Part shown: one piece after another, positions 46,811 to 53,524 of the stretch
Position numbering within the stretch: position 1 is the first letter of the stretch
Layout of the letters: the number at the start of each line of letters is the position of its first letter
Origin: Methanomicrobiales archaeon
GTDB taxonomy: Archaea > Halobacteriota > Methanomicrobia > Methanomicrobiales > Methanospirillaceae
Reading direction: 5' to 3'
NCBI GenBank assembly: GCA_012729535.1
Contig: JAAYCY010000055.1
Location: forward strand, 166,854 to 230,853
Length of the DNA stretch: 64,000 nucleotides
The notes under the pieces: generated by a model
Databases searched by the model: none
The model's input: only the letters and a program-made list of their open reading frames with translations
Told to the model about the DNA's origin: nothing
Program-made: the position numbers and the translations under genes

Positions 46811-47491
46811 TCAGGGACTAATACCAAGGAGAGGCAGAAGTTCCGGAAAACTGTCAATGGCATAGGTCGGTTTTTCACCGTTGTATGTGTTGGTCCAGTC
46901 CCCGTACCGTGCATAAACGGTTGTGTATCCTAATTCGATTCCTGGTGTGATTTCTCTTCTTATGGAGTCACCGACCAGCCAGATATTTGAGGCAGCAGTT
47001 TGCAGCCTGTTTATTGCATATAGGAACGGATAATGGTCAGGTTTTCTTTTTCCAGATATATCCGGAGTTACAAGTATTCTAAAAAAATCAGACAATCCGC
47101 ATCTTTCAATTCTTTTTATGGCCTGCCCGGATGCTGCATCGGTAACAATAGCCATGGAAATACCCTTTTCAAAAATCGCAATAAGACCCTGAATTACGCC
47201 CGGGTAAGGATTAATGTGGGCCAGTTTAATTTCATCAAACAAGTTTGTCAGATATGATGCCATTTCAGGGGTGAAAACTCCGAGATCATGTATATAATCA
47301 TGAATATGCCGGGGATCTTCAAATCCATGGTCCGGTCTTAAAAAATAACGAAAGAGTTCTTCTGCATCCCCTATGCCTAAATATTCGATTACTGCCCTGC
47401 ATGCGGCGTGCTTTGCATCGGTAAAGGTGCAAAGGGTGTTATCAAGATCAAAGATGATGGCGTCCGGCATCTGGCCGGTAGATTGAATCAT
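46811..47491 (-). CDS. HAD-superfamily hydrolase
   Basis: 226 residues. HAD motif I is IIFDLDNTLC, motif II is the Thr in MAIVTDA, motif III is the Lys of SGKRKPDH and motif IV is the VGDSIRREI Asp. A helical cap of about 70 residues lies between motifs I and II, as in type C1 phosphatases such as phosphoglycolate phosphatase-like or 5'-nucleotidase-like enzymes. The substrate is uncertain. It is cytoplasmic. It abuts the histidine kinase stop. Confidence 0.88.
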   Translation of the reverse strand: MIQSTGQMPDAIIFDLDNTLCTFTDAKHAACRAVIEYLGIGDAEELFRYFLRPDHGFEDPRHIHDYIHDLGVFTPEMASYLTNLFDEIKLAHINPYPGVIQGLIAIFEKGISMAIVTDAASGQAIKRIERCGLSDFFRILVTPDISGKRKPDHYPFLYAINRLQTAASNIWLVGDSIRREITPGIELGYTTVYARYGDWTNTYNGEKPTYAIDSFPELLPLLGISP

Positions 47492-47693
47492 GTCTATATA
47501 TCATGTTGATTTCATGAAAGATAGGTCTTTTTGGCCGTTCTGATTTCATGATTATAGAGGTTTATGGTTCTTTGGATGCCACTTCTCATAATCAGATTTT
47601 TGATGGGATTATCGGTAAAACCATATTCCTGTATCACTCATATTTTGTCGCGTATTCGTGGAGGTGTACGGGACTAATAAACTCCCGATAAAT

Positions 47694-48353
47694 ATGAGAA
47701 AGGATTTGACGTTATCTCTTGAAGAGGAACATATAAATGAACTGCTGGAAATTGCAGAAAAACAAAATACAACCCTTTCAGCACTCATACGCACTATTGT
47801 TTCATCATATCTTGCAACGGTAAGGCAGGGAACTGCACCAGTATTTCCAGAGACCCTTACAATACCTGAAGATGGTGGGGAGATATCCGGAGTCATGCTT
47901 CTCTCCCAGACTGTTACAAAACAGGGTGGTCTTATTGCAGAACTTCAGCGTAGGGTAACAATTCTAGAGGGTACTATACACAAATCTGCTGCAGTACAGA
48001 CGGTGCTTGGAACTTCAGTCTCTGATATTATGTCACTCACCAGCCCGGTCTTGATGTCTGCTGATGCGGGAGTGATAGATACCGATCTTCCGTCAGTTGC
48101 CGGTCTTTCAGATGATGCACTGGTAAAAGTTCAGAGACGTCCGGTTGCTCCGGTTATGGATGCCATGGAGATGGGATCTATGACAATACGAGTTGACAAG
48201 GAGTATTCACAGACTGAAGCATCAGTAGCTCTTGGGATTTCAGTCTCTACGATGCGGAAATATATTAAGGAGAAAAAGATACCTGCCAGAAAAGTTGGGA
48301 GGTCCTGGCTGATTCATGGTAAGGATATTCTCTCGTTTCGTTCAAATGCATAA
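47694..48353 (+). CDS. RHH plus excisionase-like HTH DNA-binding protein
   Basis: 219 residues from ATG 47694; GTG codons at 47658 and 47664 are alternatives. The N-terminus resembles a ribbon-helix-helix (MRKDLTLSLEEEHINELLEIAEKQNTTLSALI). A coiled-coil segment follows near 90-110. The C-terminus has a helix-turn-helix of the excisionase/MerR type: YSQTEASVALGISVSTMRKYIKEKKIPARKVGRSWLIHG. The same two-domain plan is seen in the RHH protein of the nearby integrated element, though the sequences differ. It probably regulates transcription; targets are unknown. It lies about 630 bases before the tRNA integration site. Confidence 0.7.
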   Translation: MRKDLTLSLEEEHINELLEIAEKQNTTLSALIRTIVSSYLATVRQGTAPVFPETLTIPEDGGEISGVMLLSQTVTKQGGLIAELQRRVTILEGTIHKSAAVQTVLGTSVSDIMSLTSPVLMSADAGVIDTDLPSVAGLSDDALVKVQRRPVAPVMDAMEMGSMTIRVDKEYSQTEASVALGISVSTMRKYIKEKKIPARKVGRSWLIHGKDILSFRSNA

Positions 48354-48472
48354 ATAAACCAGAGAGTATTTCTTTTATGCCGCGAATGTATTAAGTACCG
48401 GGCATAACTCCGGTGTGGCAGGTGGGGTTGCACACCGGACACATGCCCTGGGATGCAGCATGCAGGGGGAGC

Positions 48473-48928
48473 ATGCGTTCAATAGCAAAAAGTCTGATTC
48501 CTGTACTGGTTGTTTTTCTGATACTTCCGGTGATAATGATACCACCACAGGTATCCGGATCACCAGATGAGATAATTCCGACCAGGAATATTCTGTTGCT
48601 ATTCGATTATCCTGATGATTCCCCTATGCCAACTGCTAATGTTTCTTCTGATACAGTAGTTACCAGTAAGGTATCTGTCAGTAGTGCCAATGTTACTGAA
48701 CCTGGTAATATGATAGCAATGCCGATTCCAGCAGGTTTTTCAGCGTCAGGTTCCTATATCGTATCAGTAGCTCCTACTCCTGTCCCGACTCCGTCAATGG
48801 CCAGGGGATGGGCTTTGGTGAATTTTGGGACGTCAATTGACAGTCCGGAGATGATGGTTGAAGATCGGCAGCGGTACATGGCTTCCGGATTATTTAATGT
48901 GCACGTGTATCACCAGTTTGCCGGGTAA
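48473..48928 (+). CDS. small secreted hypothetical protein
   Basis: 151 residues from ATG 48473, preceded by GGGGGA. The frame is open back to 48413, but that extension has no signal-peptide character. The N-terminus is a signal peptide or anchor (MRSIAKSLIPVLVVFLILPVIMIP). The rest is Ser/Thr/Val/Pro-rich with PTPVPTPS near 115, ending in a short conserved-looking FNVHVYHQFAG. I do not recognise a family. It lies directly upstream of the tRNA gene and marks the last host gene before the integrated element. Confidence 0.6.
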   Translation: MRSIAKSLIPVLVVFLILPVIMIPPQVSGSPDEIIPTRNILLLFDYPDDSPMPTANVSSDTVVTSKVSVSSANVTEPGNMIAMPIPAGFSASGSYIVSVAPTPVPTPSMARGWALVNFGTSIDSPEMMVEDRQRYMASGLFNVHVYHQFAG

Positions 48929-48980
48929 GAGACAATTGGTAATGCTTATATTGTCTTAAGTATACCTTGTAAGGCTCAAC

Positions 48981-49054
48981 GGGCCTATGGTCTAGGTGGT
49001 TATGACACCGCCTTTACACGGCGGAGGTCGCCGGTTCGAATCCGGCTGGGCCCA
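48981..49054 (+). tRNA. tRNA-Val (UAC)
   Basis: A full cloverleaf of 74 bases: acceptor stem GGGCCTA pairs with TGGGCCC, the anticodon stem CCGCC/GGCGG encloses loop TTTACAC with anticodon TAC at 49015-49017, and the T arm is GCCGG-TTCGAAT-CCGGC. The discriminator is A49054 and CCA is not encoded. The 3' 42 bases, from the anticodon loop on, belong to the left att repeat of the integrated element, so the tRNA stays intact after integration. Confidence 0.97.
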
Positions 49055-49372
49055 TTCTTCTTTTGAATCGTTGTTTATCTCTGGATTGTTATTTGATGTT
49101 AATAAATCCTTAATTTCATTTAGAGACTTCTCGATCATGTCGAGTTTGGGATCACCTTCAGTTTTACAACCAATTGTAAAACTTTCTTTATCACTTGAAG
49201 GAATATCGGGGAATACTAAAAGGAATGCTTGTGCTCCTTTAAATGAAGTTGTAAAAATCTTATACTCTTCACCAATCAGATTCTGATAATCTCTTGGTAA
49301 TCTAAAATTTGGATAATGATAGCCCGGTCTTGATTTAAGTAATCCTGCTATTCCTTCATGAATGATTTCCAT
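48992..49372 (-). CDS. integrase N-terminal fragment (IntN)
   Basis: Minus-strand frame of 126 codons starting ATG 49372. The first 104 codons lie in the element and 16-17 more cross the att core, ending exactly with a Lys codon at 49013-49015; the last few codons read antisense into the tRNA. The sequence (IIHEGIAGLLKSRPGYHYPN; a Lys/Glu-rich helix near residue 75-95) has no catalytic residues. In the circular element the frame would continue from the att core into 59182 and downwards. That is the arrangement of SSV-type integrases, whose gene is split by integration. A TATA-like box lies just upstream. Confidence 0.78.
   Translation of the reverse strand: MEIIHEGIAGLLKSRPGYHYPNFRLPRDYQNLIGEEYKIFTTSFKGAQAFLLVFPDIPSSDKESFTIGCKTEGDPKLDMIEKSLNEIKDLLTSNNNPEINNDSKEEWAQPDSNRRPPPCKGGVITT
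49013..49064 (+). repeat. attL core (52-bp direct repeat, left copy)
   Basis: Identical over 52 bases to 59183-59234. It begins at the anticodon loop (TTTACACGG) of tRNA-Val and extends 10 bases past the discriminator base (TTCTTCTTTT). The bases before it (CC versus GG) and after it (G versus T) differ, which fixes the ends. On the minus strand it encodes KEEWAQPDSNRRPPPCK in the integrase frame. Confidence 0.95.
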
Positions 49373-49395
49373 ATTGTTTTACAACTACGTTATGG

Positions 49396-49407
49396 CATAT
49401 AAATATA
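49396..49407 (-). promoter_or_regulatory. putative TATA box for integrase
   Basis: Read on the minus strand, TATATTTATATG lies about 24-35 bases before the IntN ATG at 49372, so the transcript would have a very short leader. It would drive IntN in the integrated state and full-length integrase in the circle. Confidence 0.45.
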
Positions 49408-49622
49408 TTGTAACTCTCATTAACATATTGAATGATATCCATACTGAGGATGGGTTTTGCGCGATCACTTCATTTCCAAGAAAAATCATGCCTTTTTTTA
49501 TTTTCTGCATAATCCATGATATCATGTCAATTTGGTTTCTTTTCATTACAATCTCACCTTTCCGTAAATTAAGTGAAATCTTGGGTTAAATGTGGAAACA
49601 CAATCTAGTTTTCTCTTATCTT

Positions 49623-49650
49623 ATGTAAATATATATATATATATTTACAT
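49623..49650. repeat. perfect 28-bp palindrome
   Basis: Arms ATGTAAAT and ATTTACAT flank an alternating AT core; the whole 28 bases equal their reverse complement. It can form a cruciform, or bind a dimeric regulator. It lies about 215 bases before the helicase start, the longest perfect palindrome I noticed in the element. Confidence 0.85.
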
Positions 49651-49865
49651 GTGTGATGATTATCTTCTATTGTTAAGAACAGGGTTGAAACGATTAATTC
49701 TAATCACTGGATTTCATCCAATTGCATATGTGAGGAAATTATCTCTCCAACTTTGTTTTAACGCAATTCATCCTCAAAATTGAGGTAAAAATATGATATT
49801 GAAAAGAATATTGAACATTGCATCATCGAAAAACTGGATAATTGATCTAGTTGGGAGAAACAGAT

Positions 49866-51266
49866 ATGTCTGATTCATCCGATGATAATATGGAATGTGA
49901 CTCATGTACTGATTTGGTAATTCGAAAATATCCATCATATGTAGTTTTTGATGGAAGAATCAACCGAATTGCATATGACCGGATTGCATACCAAATCCAT
50001 GTGAAATTCAATACTATCTCATTTGGAAATAAGGTATACCTTTATCAAAACGGGATATATGTTCTCGATAAAGGAGAAATTGGTCAAGAAATTAAGTATA
50101 TGATTGATCAAGCTCGACAGGTTGGAATCAATTGTAATGCTCTGAAGCATCCCAAATCAGAAGTGTTGGAAAACCTATTGTCTGAAGGATTGTTTGTGGA
50201 ATACCCGTTCAATCAGTACAAGGGTCTAATTCCGGTAGAAAATGGGGTGATTTCTGTAGATTTTGATAATAAAACAGTACGATTGATCGACTATGAGCCT
50301 CAATTTATGTTCACCTACAAGTTACCCGTGATATATGATCCTGATGCCGATGATTCCTTTATAGAACAGGTGATCTATGATTGGTTAGGTGAACAGGGAT
50401 TCATTGTTCCTCAAATAATCGGTCAGGTGTTTTTACAGATGCAAGGAAATGTGTATAAAAAATCATACCTGTTTCTTGGAGATGGTAATGCAGGTAAATC
50501 AACTTGTATTGACTTACTTGATTCGTTTTTTGGAGATTCACTAATAAGTAAAGTGTCAATTGGACAATTGGTGGGGAGTCCATTTGCAACCTCCTCACTT
50601 GAAGGAAAAGCTTTGAATCTATCAGATGATGCTTCCTCAATACAATTAAAGCAGTCTGAAAAGTTTAAGGAACTTACAGGAACTTCAAGGCATGATATCA
50701 ACAGGAAATACTGCCGACCCTATGTAGGGATCGCAAATCCAGTTTACATAATGGCATGTAATAAACCTCCAAGTCTTGACCGGAGAAACATTGATTATCA
50801 ATTTCTTGACCGATGGATAATTTTAGAGTTTCAAGGTGTGTTTAGTGTCAATCCACGTTTTAAACATGATCTCTTTACAGAGAAGAATAAATCTGCCCTC
50901 CTCAATCTCGCTATTTCATCGATGATAAGTATTTATCATTCTGGTCTTCGTGAGATAGAAAGAGATGAAACAAACGAGATTCTTTGGCTAATGCGGTATA
51001 CTCCACTATATCGAGAGTTTGTTTCTAAATATATGGTTAAGGACTCTACTGGATCAATAAACAAGGATATTCTCTATGAAGTTTATAGAGCTGTCTGTCA
51101 GCAAATAGGATGGAGATGTTGGGATAAGCCTGTATTTTATAAGGATTTAACAAGATTTGGAATAGAGAGTGATCGAATCTCTATCGATGGGAGGAGGGTG
51201 TATGTCATTAAGGGATGGGTCCTTAATGATCAAGCAGTGTCTGACCTGACCGATCAGTTATTATAA
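49866..51266 (+). CDS. SF3 (D5/P4-type) helicase, replication protein
   Basis: 466 residues from ATG 49866, preceded by GGGAG; TTG 49851 is an alternative. The N-terminal 170 residues look like a D5_N-type domain. SF3 helicase motifs follow: Walker A GDGNAGKST at 205-213, Walker B LNLSDDAS near 252, sensor-1 VYIMACNKPP and the arginine region FLDRWIILEF. The C-terminal winged region has YEVYRAVCQQIGW. Such proteins unwind origins of viruses and plasmids, usually fused to a PrimPol domain; here the polymerase-like part is a separate gene. It is probably the element's replication initiator. Confidence 0.88.
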   Translation: MSDSSDDNMECDSCTDLVIRKYPSYVVFDGRINRIAYDRIAYQIHVKFNTISFGNKVYLYQNGIYVLDKGEIGQEIKYMIDQARQVGINCNALKHPKSEVLENLLSEGLFVEYPFNQYKGLIPVENGVISVDFDNKTVRLIDYEPQFMFTYKLPVIYDPDADDSFIEQVIYDWLGEQGFIVPQIIGQVFLQMQGNVYKKSYLFLGDGNAGKSTCIDLLDSFFGDSLISKVSIGQLVGSPFATSSLEGKALNLSDDASSIQLKQSEKFKELTGTSRHDINRKYCRPYVGIANPVYIMACNKPPSLDRRNIDYQFLDRWIILEFQGVFSVNPRFKHDLFTEKNKSALLNLAISSMISIYHSGLREIERDETNEILWLMRYTPLYREFVSKYMVKDSTGSINKDILYEVYRAVCQQIGWRCWDKPVFYKDLTRFGIESDRISIDGRRVYVIKGWVLNDQAVSDLTDQLL

Positions 51267-51353
51267 GTTTTATTATATACTTGACTATATACGGTCCTAT
51301 TTTCATTTTTGGGTAGGTATGGAAGACATTCCTGTCTGAACCAATTGTGATAT

Positions 51354-51866
51354 TTATTCATGTAGTCTCTGAATCCATTCAGTAATTGATGAACCCTTAA
51401 TCAAACATTCACTACCTTTCTTGTTATTAGTTTTGAGTTCACCGCTTGAAACTGCTTTGGAAACCTTTGCTTTTCGAGTGTTGATATTCATCGAAGAAGG
51501 CATCATCTCAACAACTTCAACCTGCCTATACCATTCCTTGTGATTCGTTGTAGGGTCGTTATTAGAGTTCTGCTTCCCTTCTAAACCTGGCTTGGGGTTT
51601 TCCGTCGTTTGATTAATACCTTCTATTTGTGGTGAGGGTAATAACTGTGTGATCTGTTCTTCAATTATCTTCATCCTATGAGTGAGATCATCCACTTCAG
51701 TACGAAGATCATTATTGTGTATTAATTGTGTAATGCCTCCCACTTTCAGGTACTCCATTAAAGCTGCTTCAATAACAGCACTGCGGGTTGTGTCATGATC
51801 TGATGCATATTGATCTAACTGATCATTGATCGCTTTACTAAGTGTAATATTGAACCTACCTCTCAT
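51354..51866 (-). CDS. RHH regulator with C-terminal HTH-like domain
   Basis: 170 residues. The N-terminus is a ribbon-helix-helix (MRGRFNITLSKAINDQLDQYASDHDTT...), followed by a coiled coil near 55-75, a polar Asn/Pro-rich linker, and a C-terminal domain (WYRQVEVVEMMPSSMNINTR ... ECLIKGSSITEWI) that looks like an excisionase-type HTH. The layout matches the host gene at 47694. It probably controls copy number or int expression. Two GTGTATAC repeats lie 36-55 bases upstream of its start and may be its operator. It converges with the helicase gene. Confidence 0.72.
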   Translation of the reverse strand: MRGRFNITLSKAINDQLDQYASDHDTTRSAVIEAALMEYLKVGGITQLIHNNDLRTEVDDLTHRMKIIEEQITQLLPSPQIEGINQTTENPKPGLEGKQNSNNDPTTNHKEWYRQVEVVEMMPSSMNINTRKAKVSKAVSSGELKTNNKKGSECLIKGSSITEWIQRLHE

Positions 51867-51902
51867 ATGTATAATGTGTGTAAAGACTATTACTTATTTT
51901 TT

Positions 51903-51921
51903 GTGTATACTATGTGTATAC
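51903..51921. promoter_or_regulatory. tandem GTGTATAC operator candidate
   Basis: GTGTATAC occurs at 51903-51910 and 51914-51921, 11 bases apart, about one helix turn. Similar TGTGTATAA and TGTGTGTAA copies flank it (near 51946 and 51874). RHH proteins bind such short direct or inverted repeats cooperatively. It sits upstream of the RHH gene start at 51866, suggesting self-regulation. Confidence 0.5.
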
Positions 51922-52174
51922 TTGTGTGCGCGGCTTGTGGATAAAATGTGTATAATATATATCGGGAGAATAAAATTTGCCGGGTTAATAGATCAATAAC
52001 TGACTAACGGGTTTGGATCTGAATTAATATTAATTGAGGCAGATGTTAAGCCGAAGTAGGCATAAGTTTCTTGAATTAAGTAATGGAAAAGCTGATTTAA
52101 GGTAATATATGAAACCGGGTTTTTGAGGATATTGTTATGAAGATAATTTAATTCTAAATTGATGAGGGAAAAAT
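51922..52174. other. intergenic stretch, no gene seen
   Basis: About 250 bases, AT-rich, between the RHH gene promoter and the first small coiled-coil gene. It carries no open frame worth calling. It may hold the promoter of the small genes; a clear TATA element is not obvious because the stretch is generally AT-rich. Confidence 0.4.
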
Positions 52175-52384
52175 ATGAATTTGGTACTAGAACAATTAAA
52201 GATTAGGGCATTGAATAGTAAAAATCAAAAGGAATTCATTGCGTTGACTCGACAGATTATCAAGATTGAAGAATTAAGAGTGAATCAAGAAAGGATGAGT
52301 ATGCTAGAATCTCGTATGGAAAAGATAGAACAATTGGTGCGAGAAATTGACAAAGCGATAATATCTCAAATTTTTAATGAATAA
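52175..52384 (+). CDS. small coiled-coil protein
   Basis: 69 residues, mostly one helix with heptad-like Leu/Ile/Met spacing (EELRVNQERMSMLESRMEKIEQLVREID). Start ATG 52175 follows GATGAGGG. No family recognised. A second small helical protein follows 11 bases later. Both could be accessory or regulatory proteins of the plasmid-like element. Confidence 0.55.
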   Translation: MNLVLEQLKIRALNSKNQKEFIALTRQIIKIEELRVNQERMSMLESRMEKIEQLVREIDKAIISQIFNE

Positions 52385-52395
52385 TCGGTGAACGG

Positions 52396-52533
52396 ATGAC
52401 AAAGACTAAACTGGTGAAATTAATTGATCGGATGGATACATTAGAGAGGAAAGTGAACAGGTTGAATCGACTAATGAATAGCCCAATCAATAGTCAGAAA
52501 TTTATTGATGCTTGGTTTGTTATCAGAAAATGA
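52396..52533 (+). CDS. small helical protein, 45 residues
   Basis: An ATG frame of 45 codons, starting MTKTKLVKLIDRMDTLERKV, rich in Leu, Arg and Lys and probably a short coiled coil like its neighbour. It lies 11 bases after the previous stop, which suggests a pair made on one transcript. Too short for domain recognition; coding status is plausible but unproven. Confidence 0.4.
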   Translation: MTKTKLVKLIDRMDTLERKVNRLNRLMNSPINSQKFIDAWFVIRK

Positions 52534-52538
52534 ATTTC

Positions 52539-52629
52539 GTCTGACATGTCTAACCTTATTTGAATAAGATATATATTTAAAATATTATATTATTAAATTT
52601 ATAATAATTAGGTCAGACAAGTTAGACAG
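52539..52629. promoter_or_regulatory. paired TTAGACA boxes, copy 1
   Basis: Left box 52539-52555 reads, on the minus strand, GGTTAGACATGTCAGAC; right box 52611-52629 reads GGTCAGACAAGTTAGACAG on the plus strand. They are inverted with respect to each other and enclose an AT-rich core with ATATATATTTAAAAT. Similar pairs occur at two other places in the element. Confidence 0.6.
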
Positions 52630-52670
52630 TATAGTTCATCTTTGTCTTTAGATGTGACTAAATCAATACT

Positions 52671-53315
52671 TTAAATCATGATAATCTCATTAGGGAAGCG
52701 TGGAATGCTCTTCAATGACATTTTCGAATACCAATCGTACCATTGGGATGGAGGGATGATCACGAATCCATCAAGAATGAGGTTGATACCTGGAGCGATT
52801 TCTATTTGTTTCAATTCATGACCACGATAATATGGTTTTTCAATTACCATCTCTTGTAAATACTTCTCTAATTGATCAGGGTGGGCATGACCTGTAAATT
52901 CAAAATATGTGGATTGTATTGACGATGTTTGAGATCTTAACCATTCAGTATCACCTTTAAAGAAATGATCATATCCTACAGGTGTTTTAACGATTGCAGT
53001 TCTTGGTAAAGTCCCGTATTTACTTTCAATACCCTTTAATGATTCATTCCCTCCTTCTTCTTCGATGATTCGTAATACTGCAATATTTGAATCAGGGTCG
53101 ATTTTTACAGCAAAGTATGATCCTACACTGATCATTCCTAATAAAGTTTGAATGTTTGATGTCGCTTCTTCAGGTGATTCACAGAAGTAAAAGTCATATG
53201 GACTGATATTCTTGCCCATATCTTTGTAATCAACAGGAATGACCATCAATTTATGAATAAGGAAATCATCTTTGACAGATTCTATAGCACTCTTTGTATG
53301 TATCATTATTACCAT
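52671..53315 (-). CDS. PrimPol-like (AEP) protein with degenerate active site
   Basis: About 214 residues. The start could be ATG 53315 or 53306; the frame is open to TTG 53336. The pattern follows the bifunctional primase/polymerase N-terminal domain: LMVIPVDYKD near the start, then AVLRIIEEEGGNESLKGIES, YGTLPRTAIVKTPVGYDHFF, and late VIIPPSQW. In active PrimPols the strand after VL carries DxD; here it is RII, so both acidic residues are gone, while the His of the GGxH region is kept (GYDHFF). It may be structural or a decayed polymerase domain split from the helicase. Confidence 0.55.
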   Translation of the reverse strand: MVIMIHTKSAIESVKDDFLIHKLMVIPVDYKDMGKNISPYDFYFCESPEEATSNIQTLLGMISVGSYFAVKIDPDSNIAVLRIIEEEGGNESLKGIESKYGTLPRTAIVKTPVGYDHFFKGDTEWLRSQTSSIQSTYFEFTGHAHPDQLEKYLQEMVIEKPYYRGHELKQIEIAPGINLILDGFVIIPPSQWYDWYSKMSLKSIPRFPNEIIMI

Positions 53316-53524
53316 ATATAGGATTGATTTTTCCAATATATGAGATTAGAATATCTTCATCCTGAATTTAAATTTAGAAATAGACTTCAATTTAGATACA
53401 AATCAGATGATTGATACATCGATTTCTATTGATTGATGATTCAGTTACCCTCATTGTTTAGATCTTATAAATTGGGGAACAACTTCGATGATTATATCTC
53501 TCAATCCCCTCATATCTCAATCAT

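Larger units (their letters stand above)
49373..49865. other. AT-rich intergenic region, possible element origin/operator
   Basis: 490 bases between IntN and the helicase gene with divergent promoters. It contains a perfect 28-base palindrome at 49623-49650. Two short frames (49362-49589 and 49592-49783) have no recognisable features or clear ribosome sites, and I do not call them genes. Position next to the SF3 helicase makes it a candidate replication origin. Confidence 0.45.
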
